Below, one piece after another: positions 1 through 6,535 of a stretch of 7,450 nt of DNA. Numbering within the stretch: position 1 is the stretch's first letter; every line of letters begins with the position of its first letter. This DNA comes from Bacillota bacterium (GTDB lineage Bacteria; Bacillota_E; Sulfobacillia; Sulfobacillales; Sulfobacillaceae). Below the pieces are notes generated by a model. That model did not search any database and was not told where the DNA came from. It saw only the letters and a program-made list of their open reading frames with translations. The position numbers and the translations under genes are program-made. Where the stretch lies: NCBI GenBank assembly GCA_021820165.1, contig JAKADW010000092.1:1-7450 (forward strand). The letters run 5' to 3'.

Positions 1-2
1 CG

Positions 3-758
3 GCTCACATCCGCCGCCTGGTGTCCTATGTCTCCACGACCGGGTGGATGGGGCTTGAGTGGGCGCTCACCGCTGAGGAAAATCTTCTCTTTTTCGCCCG
101 CTTGAGCGGGCTTAAGGAGGGCGTGGCCAAAATGAGGACGGATGACGCACTCATGGCCTTAGATCTCTTTAATGACCGGAAGAAATTGGTCTCCGCCCTC
201 TCCAATGGCATGCGCCAGCGGGTGATTATGGCCCGCGCCCTTCTTTGGCGAACGCCGGTGGTCTTGTTGGATGAGCCGCTGGTCGGGCTCGATCCGCACC
301 ACCGCCAGGCGCTCCTCAAATTGATCGAAAAGTTGGCCCAAGAGCGGGGGCAAACCGTGGTGGTCGCCGACCACGATGCCAAGGCCGTGGCCAGCCTCGC
401 CCACCGGGTGCTCGTGTTGTCCCATGGCCGCGTGTCCCAGATGGGAACCGTGGCGGAAATCGTGCACTCGCTTGGGGACCGTCGGGTAATGGAGGTTGTG
501 ACTCGGGGCGCCTTTGACCCGGAGCGGGAAATGCCTGGCGTCGTCACTCACGTCGAATGCCGGTCCATTCCGGGCCCTCTCGCGGAGACTCGATGGCAGG
601 TGGTTCTCGGGGGTGACGACTCTAGGGCCTTGATGGAGGTCATCGGGTGGCTTGAGCGGCAGGGCCTAACCATTTTGGAACTGACCGAACGGGCACCGTC
701 GCTAGAAGATATCCTCGGTGAGAAGAGCATGAGTCCAAAGGGGAGGGTGACTGCCTGA
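3..758 (+). CDS. ABC transporter ATP-binding protein, 5' partial
   Basis: This is the ATP-hydrolysing subunit of an ABC-2 type exporter, with 251 residues visible. The frame is open to the left edge, and the Walker A loop lies outside the window, so the true start is missing. Visible motifs are a signature loop reading LSNGMRQR instead of LSGGQ (from base 198), Walker B VVLLDEP with Asp at 270-272 and Glu at 273-275, a D-loop GLDPH, and an H-loop His at 372-374 (VVVADHD). The segment RRLVSYVSTTGW stands where the Q-loop normally reads YVPQ, so the glutamine seems replaced. About 90 residues follow the nucleotide-binding domain and end in APSLEDILGE, like the C-terminal accessory domain of drug-exporter ATPases. 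Its stop overlaps the next start by one base (TGATG), so it is translationally coupled to the permease. The ABC assignment is secure; the substrate is not known. Confidence 0.93.
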   Translation, partial: AHIRRLVSYVSTTGWMGLEWALTAEENLLFFARLSGLKEGVAKMRTDDALMALDLFNDRKKLVSALSNGMRQRVIMARALLWRTPVVLLDEPLVGLDPHHRQALLKLIEKLAQERGQTVVVADHDAKAVASLAHRVLVLSHGRVSQMGTVAEIVHSLGDRRVMEVVTRGAFDPEREMPGVVTHVECRSIPGPLAETRWQVVLGGDDSRALMEVIGWLERQGLTILELTERAPSLEDILGEKSMSPKGRVTA

Positions 759-1672
759 TGGCCATCCCGTCAACGAGCGAGCGCCGCTGGTGGATGCGCG
801 CTCGTTATGAACTGGTCACGCTTTTAGCATTCGCCGTCCGCGAGTACCGCATTTGGCAATCCTATCGCGTCAACCAACTCATGTGGCTCGCCAATATTTT
901 TGTCACCAGTCTTCTCTTTTTCCTCATGGGGCGGATGGTCAAAGGGCAGGCGAGCCACCTCATGGGCGCCGCCTACGGCACGAACTATATGTCTTTCATT
1001 GTGGTTGGGGTGGCCGTCAACGTGTTTTTATATACTAATCTGGCCGACCCTTATACCCGGATTGCCCGAAGCTACTTTAATGGCACTATGGACTTATACC
1101 TTTTGAGTCCCATGTCCATCTTTACCCCGCTCTTGGGACTCATGACCAAGTCGCTCTTGGACGATTATCCCCGCCTCTTTATTGTGGGGGCCTTTGGGGC
1201 CTTCCTCTTCGGCGCTACCTTTCGCTTTAACCATGCCCTCTTGGCACTCGGCTTCACCGTGCTGTTGCTGGCCGCCGCCTTCGGCATCGGCATGTTGAGC
1301 GCCAGTTCCTTCTATCTCTGGAACATCAAACGGGGGACGGAGCCGGTGCGCTTTGTCGTTCAGCAACTCATGGCCACGCTCTTGGCCGGCACCTATTATC
1401 CGGTGACGGTGCTGCCGCGGCCGCTACGATGGGCGGCCTCCCTCATTCCCCACACCTACGCCTTTGATGCGCTGCGCCGCCTGATGGATCCGGGCGCGCA
1501 GCTCGGGGTCCGGGTGCTGCCCTTGCAAGAGGTGCTTCCCTGGTCGCCCTTAGCCGTGGATGGGGCGGCGCTCGGCGTCATGACCCTCATTCTCGTGCCC
1601 CTCGGCCTCTATGCCTATGGGCGGGGCATCGAAAAGGCGCGGCGCGAGGGGAGTTTGACCCGATGGCAATAA
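758..1672 (+). CDS. ABC-2 type transporter permease
   Basis: This 304-residue integral membrane protein forms half of the export channel powered by the flanking ATPases. About six hydrophobic segments are visible, roughly at residues 40-60, 77-95, 115-155 (a pair), 157-187, 198-220 and 268-290. The motif GTYYPVTVLP from residue 211, followed by a loop and PHTYAFDALR, is the typical late signature of ABC-2 permeases of the drug/polysaccharide export type. The N-terminus has a basic, amphipathic stretch as in this family. The ATG is preceded by a purine-rich GGGGAGGGTGA seven bases upstream. The gene shares one base with the preceding ATPase and overlaps the following ATPase by ten bases. The fold resembles the permease at 2631-3500 but the sequence is diverged, which suggests a heterodimer. 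Function as an exporter is family knowledge; the cargo is not visible. Confidence 0.9.
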   Translation: MAIPSTSERRWWMRARYELVTLLAFAVREYRIWQSYRVNQLMWLANIFVTSLLFFLMGRMVKGQASHLMGAAYGTNYMSFIVVGVAVNVFLYTNLADPYTRIARSYFNGTMDLYLLSPMSIFTPLLGLMTKSLLDDYPRLFIVGAFGAFLFGATFRFNHALLALGFTVLLLAAAFGIGMLSASSFYLWNIKRGTEPVRFVVQQLMATLLAGTYYPVTVLPRPLRWAASLIPHTYAFDALRRLMDPGAQLGVRVLPLQEVLPWSPLAVDGAALGVMTLILVPLGLYAYGRGIEKARREGSLTRWQ

Positions 1673-2634
1673 TTGCGGTGACCAATCTCGGCAAGTGCTA
1701 CCCGGGATCGCCCCCCAAACGGGCGGTCGAGGGGGTGAGCTTGACTGTCGAGGAGGGGGCCATTCTCGGACTTCTTGGGGAAAATGGGGCCGGGAAGACC
1801 ACCCTCATCAAGATGCTGACCGGCTTATTGGCCCCCGATCAGGGTGGGGGCACGGTGCTCGGCCACGACGTTTTACGTGAGAGCCAGCGCATCCGCGCCG
1901 GGGTGAGCTTGGTCGCTCCCACGGCCGATGTGGGCATTGATAATAATCTCACGGTGCGGCAAAATCTCGCCTTCTGGGCCCCGGTCTATGGCCTCTATGG
2001 GCGCCGGGCGCGTCAGCGCATCGAAGACTTGTTAGAACGGCTGAAGTTAAGCGAAAAGGCCAACGCCTGGCCCATGCATATTAGTGCCGGACAGCGTCAG
2101 CGCTTGGCCTTGGCCCGTTCGCTTCTCGCGGAAAATCGTCTCGTCTTCTTGGACGAACCGACCAACAAACTGGATGCCAACGGGGTTCGCTCGGTGCGGG
2201 ATCTGATCCGCGATTTGAATCGGGAGCACGGGGTGACGCTCATTGTGACCACCCATGTGATGGAAGAAGCGGAAGAGCTCTCTACCGATATTGCGCTTTT
2301 GTCCCGCGGGCGGCTCCTGCTTCACCGGCCAACCCGGGAGATTTTCCGCTCCCTGGACCGTCCTCGGTGCATCCGGGCTACGATTGAAGGTCCGGTGGCG
2401 ATGCCGGACGATCGGATCCCATGGCCTTTTGTGGAGCGGTGGACCATGGATGCCGGGTCGGCGCCCGGGGAAAAGATTTTAACGGTCTGGTCCCGGGACG
2501 TATCCGAGACCACCCCGGCGCTCCTTCGCGACATCGCGAAGAGCGGCGGGCGTCTTCAGTGCATGACCTCGGAGCGGCCTTCACTTGACGAGGTATTTGC
2601 CCGATGGATTCCCGGCCCGGAGGTGCTCCCATGA
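1663..2634 (+). CDS. ABC transporter ATP-binding protein
   Basis: This is a complete 323-residue ATPase subunit of an ABC-2 exporter. Walker A is GENGAGKT at residues 39-46, the signature is ISAGQRQRL at 140-148, Walker B is LVFLDEP with Asp164 and Glu165, the D-loop is NKLD at 168-171, and the H-loop histidine is residue 198 (TTHVMEEAEEL). At the Q-loop the sequence reads VSLVAPTADVG, so the usual glutamine is absent. The region after about residue 225 is a C-terminal accessory domain ending in RPSLDEVFARW, common in DrrA-like exporters. The ATG lies nine bases after GAGGGGAG and inside the end of the upstream permease. The stop overlaps the next ATG in ATGA. This is a different paralogue from the ATPase at the left edge, so the operon supplies two distinct nucleotide-binding subunits. 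Catalytic residues look intact. Confidence 0.95.
   Translation: MAIIAVTNLGKCYPGSPPKRAVEGVSLTVEEGAILGLLGENGAGKTTLIKMLTGLLAPDQGGGTVLGHDVLRESQRIRAGVSLVAPTADVGIDNNLTVRQNLAFWAPVYGLYGRRARQRIEDLLERLKLSEKANAWPMHISAGQRQRLALARSLLAENRLVFLDEPTNKLDANGVRSVRDLIRDLNREHGVTLIVTTHVMEEAEELSTDIALLSRGRLLLHRPTREIFRSLDRPRCIRATIEGPVAMPDDRIPWPFVERWTMDAGSAPGEKILTVWSRDVSETTPALLRDIAKSGGRLQCMTSERPSLDEVFARWIPGPEVLP
2619..2624 (+). promoter_or_regulatory. Ribosome binding site deciding the second permease start
   Basis: GGAGGT lies six bases before the ATG at 2631. It favours that start over the in-frame ATG at 2604, which is upstream of the site. Confidence 0.75.
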
Positions 2635-3500
2635 CTAACCGAACCATAGCCATGGAGTCCCAACCGCGGGGCACCTCCGCGCTGGTTCGCGCCGCTTGGG
2701 CCGCCTTGTGGTTGGAATATAAGAGTCTTCGCCTGTATCCGGCCAACCTCTGGTTGGCGGGGATTCAGGAACTCACCACCGTCGGGGTCTGGTACTTTGT
2801 CTCCAAGTTTCTGAGCCCGGTGGCCAATGGGGCGGTCGCTCGCTATGGCGGCAACTATGTCGCCTATGTCTTACTCGGAGTGCTTTTGAATCAGGTGGCG
2901 GTCGCGTCCTTGAGAACGCCTTTTCGGACCCTCTCCGAAGCGTTTTGGGACAAGCGACTGGAGACCTATCGACTAGCCGTCCAGGGCATCTGGGGGAATC
3001 TCCTCGGGCGCCTGGCCTGGCAGGTGTTTTTTTCGACCGTGCTTCAGGGTCTGGCGCTTTTGGCATTGATGGCCACGGGGCTTCTCCAAACGCATCATTT
3101 CGACCTTCTCGGGGTTCTTCTGGCATGGCTTTTTCTGGTGTTGGCAAACGCGGGACTTGGCCTCATGGGGGCAAGCCTGTTCTTTTTGCTGGAGGTAAAA
3201 AAGGGGCAGGATCCGATTACCTGGATTTATGGCTATTTGATTCAAATCGTGACGGGGCTCTATATCCCCGTCAGCGTGTTGCCCCTCTGGCTCAGGGTGT
3301 TGGGCCGCGTATTGCCCCAAACCTATGCCTTTCACCTGGTGCGCCTGGCGGCCCTCACCGGAAGGCCCTTCTCCTCGTTGATGCCCGCGCTTCTCGGGCT
3401 TTTTGTCGGGGCGGTCTTGACCATGCGGCTTGGCGTCGGGATGATGGCGCTCGCGCTTCGGCGAGCCGAGCAAAAGGGCGGTCTTGGCGTGGTGGTGTAA
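2631..3500 (+). CDS. ABC-2 type transporter permease
   Basis: This 289-residue membrane protein is the second permease of the operon. It carries the motif GLYIPVSVLP from residue 209 followed by PQTYAFHLVR, matching GTYYPVTVLP and PHTYAFDALR of the permease at 758-1672. The GGNYVAYVLLGVLLN segment likewise matches GTNYMSFIVVGVAVN there. About six membrane segments are visible. I chose the start at 2631 because a strong GGAGGT (2619-2624) sits six bases upstream and the ATG forms the usual ATGA coupling with the upstream ATPase. An in-frame ATG at 2604 would lie well inside that ATPase and upstream of this ribosome site. The gene ends the transporter operon. It probably pairs with the first permease; the substrate is unknown. 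Confidence 0.9.
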   Translation: MTNRTIAMESQPRGTSALVRAAWAALWLEYKSLRLYPANLWLAGIQELTTVGVWYFVSKFLSPVANGAVARYGGNYVAYVLLGVLLNQVAVASLRTPFRTLSEAFWDKRLETYRLAVQGIWGNLLGRLAWQVFFSTVLQGLALLALMATGLLQTHHFDLLGVLLAWLFLVLANAGLGLMGASLFFLLEVKKGQDPITWIYGYLIQIVTGLYIPVSVLPLWLRVLGRVLPQTYAFHLVRLAALTGRPFSSLMPALLGLFVGAVLTMRLGVGMMALALRRAEQKGGLGVVV

Positions 3501-3646
3501 GTCGGACCATCTAAAACGGTGGGATGGGGCGTGGGGGAATCCCGGGATACCGTGTTGGGACAGAAAATTCCACGCGAGCGCGAATCCTATCATATTCGGA
3601 CAAGCGTTCTGGTGGTTTCCCGGTTGAATGGGGAAAGGAGGTCCCA
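3501..3646. other. Intergenic gap between exporter operon and DUF948-like gene
   Basis: This 146-base gap has no clear terminator after the permease stop. It contains a perfect ten-base palindrome ATCCCGGGAT at 3539-3548 and an AT-richer patch with TATCAT at 3588-3593, which could be a weak -10 box. No convincing -35 box lies at 16-18 bases from it. The gap ends with a strong AAAGGAGGT (3635-3643) just ahead of the next start. The downstream genes may have their own promoter here, but the sequence does not prove it. Confidence 0.4.
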
Positions 3647-4021
3647 ATGAGTAACAACACCGATCTCACCATTATGGCTCTGGCGCTGGCATTTTTGGCG
3701 CTCATGGTCATTGTCGTATTGCTGGTTCTTGCGAGTCTCTTGGTGCGTGTCAAGAGCTTCGAGAAGATGGTGGAAAAATATCTCGGCGAATCCCGCATGG
3801 CCGTCCAACAGATTGAGCAAAGCGGGCAGCGAGTCTCGGCTCTACTCGATGATGTGCATCGGAGCCGTGGGGCCTCGGTTCTCGGAGCCATTCGGGCCGG
3901 GACGTCGGCGCTTTCGCCCAACCAAAAAGGGCGTTGGTGGATTGCCGCCGCGTCGCTGGCCTGGACATTTTGGCGGCGGCGTCATCATAAGGCCGGGTCG
4001 TCGACGGCACTCAAAGCCTAG
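3647..4021 (+). CDS. Small membrane-anchored protein, DUF948-like
   Basis: This encodes a 124-residue protein. Residues about 6-34 form one long hydrophobic segment, followed by a charged, helix-prone stretch (residues 35-72) containing VQQIEQSGQRVSALLDDV, as in DUF948 / YtxG-type proteins that hang a coiled coil from a membrane anchor. A second, short tryptophan-rich hydrophobic patch (WWIAAASLAWTFW, residues 97-109) is followed by a basic RRRHHK cluster. I chose the ATG at 3647 because AAAGGAGGT ends only three to four bases upstream and the hydrophobic anchor starts directly after it; the frame is open further upstream to 3524, but that extension is not protein-like. The next gene begins 11 bases after the stop, so the two are probably co-transcribed. 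The family match is moderate, and the function in this organism is unknown. Confidence 0.75.
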   Translation: MSNNTDLTIMALALAFLALMVIVVLLVLASLLVRVKSFEKMVEKYLGESRMAVQQIEQSGQRVSALLDDVHRSRGASVLGAIRAGTSALSPNQKGRWWIAAASLAWTFWRRRHHKAGSSTALKA

Positions 4022-4032
4022 GCGGATCGGAC

Positions 4033-4887
4033 ATGGCACTTCCCGCCCGCCCAAGCTTTCTGGGTACGGTTCGCGACCAAATGCGTCGCCATCGGGTCAC
4101 GGTATATGCGGCGGCCCTTTCCTACAGCTTTATCTTTGCCCTCTTTCCCTTATTGCTGTTTGTGGCGGCGTTGCTCGCTTTTTTGGGAGCTGGCCACCGG
4201 ATCCCGATTCTTCATGGGCCCGAATCCCATTTGCTGGCGCCTGGATTACTCCGTCTCCTAGAGGGTGCGATAACGTCGGCCAGCCGCTTTAAGAGCCCCA
4301 CGCTCCTATCCGTCGGCGCTATTGGCTTTTTAGGGGCGATGTCCTCCGCCATCCGGCAATTGATGACGGCGTTCAATGCGGTATACGGTATTGAGACCAG
4401 TCGTCGCGGATTTTTGGCGACGTTCGCGCTCTCAGTGGGTCTCGGGCTCATCTTGGGCCTTCTGGTGGTGTTCGCTGAGTTGGTGATGGTGGCGGGATCT
4501 CATGTCATCCGTTCGATCACCCTTCAGAGCGGGATGTCGGGCGTGTCTTTGGCGCTGAGTCAAGGCGTCTCCTGGGGACTTTTTTTGCTGACCCTTTGGT
4601 GCGTCTTGACCCTCCTCTATAATTGGCTTCCTGAATCGTCGACCCGGTTTCGCTGGTTTTTGCCCGGGACCGTCACTGCCCTTCTCCTCTGGCTTATCAT
4701 GTCCTGGGGTTTTTCCCTCTATGTAAGCCACTTTGCTCATTATGACCGCACCTACGGGAGTTTAGGCGGCGTCATTTTGTTGCTCCTCTATCTATACCTT
4801 GTCTCCCTGACCCTCCTCATCGGCGGGCTGGTTAATGCGATCCACGACCAACGGGTCGCCTCCCATAGTCCCCCGACGTCCCTTTAA
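4033..4887 (+). CDS. YihY/virulence factor BrkB family membrane protein
   Basis: This 284-residue polytopic inner-membrane protein has the normal family length. It shows the hallmark segments in order: AAALSYSFIFALFPLLL (residues 26-42), a second conserved helix around residues 91-120 with AIRQLMTAFNAVYG, YNWLPESSTRFRWFLPG (196-212), and YDRTYGSLGGVILLLLYLY (237-255). About six transmembrane helices are expected. The family was once annotated as ribonuclease BN, which is now regarded as wrong; its real role is unsettled, with suggestions of transport or envelope integrity. The ATG has only a weak GGCGGA-like ribosome site, fitting coupled translation from the small gene 11 bases upstream. No intrinsic terminator with a T-run follows; a seven-pair stem (4874-4880 with 4892-4898) spans the stop region without a U-tract. 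The family call is secure. Confidence 0.92.
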   Translation: MALPARPSFLGTVRDQMRRHRVTVYAAALSYSFIFALFPLLLFVAALLAFLGAGHRIPILHGPESHLLAPGLLRLLEGAITSASRFKSPTLLSVGAIGFLGAMSSAIRQLMTAFNAVYGIETSRRGFLATFALSVGLGLILGLLVVFAELVMVAGSHVIRSITLQSGMSGVSLALSQGVSWGLFLLTLWCVLTLLYNWLPESSTRFRWFLPGTVTALLLWLIMSWGFSLYVSHFAHYDRTYGSLGGVILLLLYLYLVSLTLLIGGLVNAIHDQRVASHSPPTSL

Positions 4888-4953
4888 GCGCGATGTCGTC
4901 ATGGTTCCGAGGCGCTTCACAACGGATCCCGGAAACTCTCCAGATCTTGTCCC

Positions 4954-4982
4954 ATGACGGGGGTCTCCGATCACGCTACAAT
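4954..4982 (+). promoter_or_regulatory. Probable sigma-A promoter of the carboxypeptidase gene
   Basis: The -10 box TACAAT (4977-4982) matches five of six consensus bases. ATGACG (4954-4959) matches four of six bases of the -35 consensus at the ideal 17-base spacing. Transcription would start near 4989, giving a leader of about 118 bases before the chosen start at 5107. This is inferred from sequence only. Confidence 0.5.
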
Positions 4983-5089
4983 GAACTCACCGTCGCGACC
5001 TTTCGCCGGTTCGAGCGCCCGCATTTTGTCGGATTTCGGCGTAACTTTTGCCGCGATTTTTCGTTACCTCAATAGATCGGTATTCATTT

Positions 5090-5095
5090 AAGGAG
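5090..5095 (+). promoter_or_regulatory. Ribosome binding site deciding the carboxypeptidase start
   Basis: AAGGAG at 5090-5095 overlaps the first base of the possible GTG start at 5095, so it cannot serve that codon. It can serve the GTG at 5107, 11 bases downstream, which is slightly long but acceptable. Confidence 0.6.
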
Positions 5096-5106
5096 TGACC
5101 TTTTTC

Positions 5107-6318
5107 GTGCGCCCATCATCCATTGCCGCCGGCGTTTTAGCCGTCATCATCGCCGGTGTGGTCGTCCAAGTGGTGCGACCCGTCCCCACTGTAGCAGCCA
5201 AAGGCTCCATCGCCACCACCAAAACGGTCCCGGGATCGCTACCCTCACTGCCCTGGCCCAAGGGCGTAGAGGCTGATGTGGCCATCTCTGGCCTCGGCAA
5301 CCTGCCACAGCATGGCCCCAGCCAATCGCTTCCCATCGGCAGTATGGCCAAAATGATGACCGCATATCTGGTCCTAAAAGCCCACCCGCTGAGCCAGGGA
5401 ATGAACGGGCCGAGTCTCACCGTGACGGCGGCCGACGTCGCCCTCTATCAACACGACGTCACGACCCAGCAATCGGTCATGCCGGTCGTTGCCGGGGAAA
5501 AGCTCTCTGAGCGCACCCTCTTAGAGGGGCTCTTAGTCCCGTCGGGGAACAATGTGGCCACCATGTTGGCCGAGTGGGTGGGGGGCTCGGTGCCCAATTT
5601 TACCGCCGCGATGAACCGGACGGCAAAAAAGTTGGGTCTCCGCCATACCCAATATCACGGCCCGGTGGGGCTCGATTCTCGCACCGTGAGCACGGTCGCC
5701 GACCAGATCCGGCTGGCCAATCTGCTCATGAAAAATAGCACCTTCCGGGAGATTGTGGCCATGCCGGCCATGACCGTACCGGGGCAGACCAACCTGGACT
5801 ACAACTACAACTATCTGGTCGGGCACCAGGGCATCATTGGCGTCAAAACCGGCTCCACCATCGCCGCTGGGGGTTGTGTGGTGCTGGCTAAAGACATCAC
5901 CCTGGACGGCACACCGCACATCGCCTATGCGGCCGTCATCGGACAGCAGGCCACGGCGCAAAAAAGCCAGCTGCAAGCGAGTCTCGCTGACGCCAACGCC
6001 CTCATCCAGGCGTTAGGGCCAAAGGCCGTGTCCCGGGCGACCCTGGTGACTCCCGAAGAACGGGTGGGGACCATGACCGTGCCGTGGGCCTCGAATCCGG
6101 TGCCCTTGGTCGCCACGAAAGGGGTCGCGGTGCTCTCCTGGCCGGGGACTCGATACCACGAGAAACTGGTCCTTCGCGTCCCAAAGACGCATGCCATCCC
6201 CAAAGGGACGGTGGTGGGATCCCTCCAGGTGACGCTCGGCAGACGCACGATGACGGTGCCGGTGAAAACCGGCCGGGCCGTCACGCCGCCCTCCATCGCA
6301 TACCGCCTGGTTCGCTAG
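5107..6318 (+). CDS. D-alanyl-D-alanine carboxypeptidase, peptidase S11 (PBP5/DacA-like)
   Basis: This 403-residue penicillin-binding protein removes the terminal D-alanine from peptidoglycan pentapeptides outside the membrane. The three active-site motifs are present: SMAK at residues 79-82 (nucleophile Ser79 and Lys82), SGN at 146-148, and KTG at 247-249. The N-terminus (MRPSSIAAGVLAVIIAGVVV and on) is a signal peptide with a likely signal peptidase I cut near TVAA at residues 28-31. The catalytic domain spans roughly residues 50-290. A beta-rich C-terminal domain (about 305-403) resembles the PBP5 tail domain, but it lacks a clear amphipathic membrane-anchor helix, so the enzyme may be released or held by an uncleaved N-terminus. 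I prefer GTG at 5107 over the in-frame GTG at 5095 because of the ribosome-site position. It appears to be monocistronic, with its own promoter upstream and a terminator directly downstream. Confidence 0.94.
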   Translation: MRPSSIAAGVLAVIIAGVVVQVVRPVPTVAAKGSIATTKTVPGSLPSLPWPKGVEADVAISGLGNLPQHGPSQSLPIGSMAKMMTAYLVLKAHPLSQGMNGPSLTVTAADVALYQHDVTTQQSVMPVVAGEKLSERTLLEGLLVPSGNNVATMLAEWVGGSVPNFTAAMNRTAKKLGLRHTQYHGPVGLDSRTVSTVADQIRLANLLMKNSTFREIVAMPAMTVPGQTNLDYNYNYLVGHQGIIGVKTGSTIAAGGCVVLAKDITLDGTPHIAYAAVIGQQATAQKSQLQASLADANALIQALGPKAVSRATLVTPEERVGTMTVPWASNPVPLVATKGVAVLSWPGTRYHEKLVLRVPKTHAIPKGTVVGSLQVTLGRRTMTVPVKTGRAVTPPSIAYRLVR

Positions 6319-6322
6319 AAAG

Positions 6323-6352
6323 AGGAGAGGCCCCCGGACGGGGGCTTCTTTT
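6323..6352 (+). terminator. Intrinsic terminator of the carboxypeptidase gene
   Basis: The stem GCCCCC (6330-6335) / GGGGGC (6340-6345) has a four-base GGAC loop. It extends outward through A/T and G/T pairs and ends in TTCTTTT. It begins five bases after the stop codon. Confidence 0.9.
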
Positions 6353-6507
6353 ATGGGATAGGAGCCCTTTTTCAAGCCGCCGGATCCGCGGGCGTAACGG
6401 ACCCCAACAGCGCTTTGAAAGGACCCGATGGACGCGATCGCTTGCTTGTCCCAATGCGATCCGAAAGACCGTGACGCCGACGCCTCAGGAGCGGGGAGGA
6501 CGACGAG
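6353..6507. other. Stretch without a gene between two opposed terminators
   Basis: These 155 bases separate the convergent carboxypeptidase gene and Rpn remnant. I see no convincing gene. A short plus-strand frame starts with ATG at 6428 after AAAGGA but runs straight through the next terminator hairpin into the antisense of the remnant, so I do not call it. Confidence 0.5.
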
Positions 6508-6535
6508 AGAAAAGCCCCCGGGACGGGGGGGCTCA
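6502..6535 (-). terminator. Intrinsic terminator reading leftward
   Basis: Read on the minus strand, a stem of about six G/C pairs (AGCCCCCC against GGGGGCT, between 6513 and 6532) is followed by TTTTCTCTC. The stop codon of the Rpn remnant (6533-6535) abuts the stem, so this is the old 3' end of that gene. On the plus strand the stem is followed by CTCAGTT, which is a poor U-tract. Confidence 0.75.

Larger units (their letters stand above)
4888..5106. other. Leader region of the carboxypeptidase gene
   Basis: This 219-base region separates the BrkB-family gene from the carboxypeptidase. I see no gene in it. It holds a sigma-A-like promoter (4954-4982), an imperfect repeat pair GTAAC (5041-5045) / GTTAC (5063-5067) that could form a weak stem, and the ribosome binding site just ahead of the start. 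The last 80 bases are more AT-rich than the surrounding genes. Confidence 0.5.

Noticed and set aside
2604..2630. Upstream in-frame ATG start for the second permease
   Set aside because: The strong GGAGGT lies downstream of it and correctly spaced for 2631, which also gives the standard ATGA overlap.
3539..3548. Palindrome ATCCCGGGAT as an operator
   Set aside because: Ten-base palindromes are common in GC-rich DNA, it is not repeated nearby, and it is not clearly placed relative to a promoter.
4874..4898. Stem-loop at the end of the BrkB-family gene as a terminator
   Set aside because: The seven-pair stem includes a G/T pair and has no T-run after it, so it does not fit an intrinsic terminator.
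4893..5075. 60-residue plus-strand open frame in the carboxypeptidase leader
   Set aside because: It has no ribosome binding site, no recognisable protein features, and overlaps the probable promoter.
6434..6441. GCGATCGC octamer as a repeat element
   Set aside because: A single chance palindrome; I saw no array or second copy in the window.
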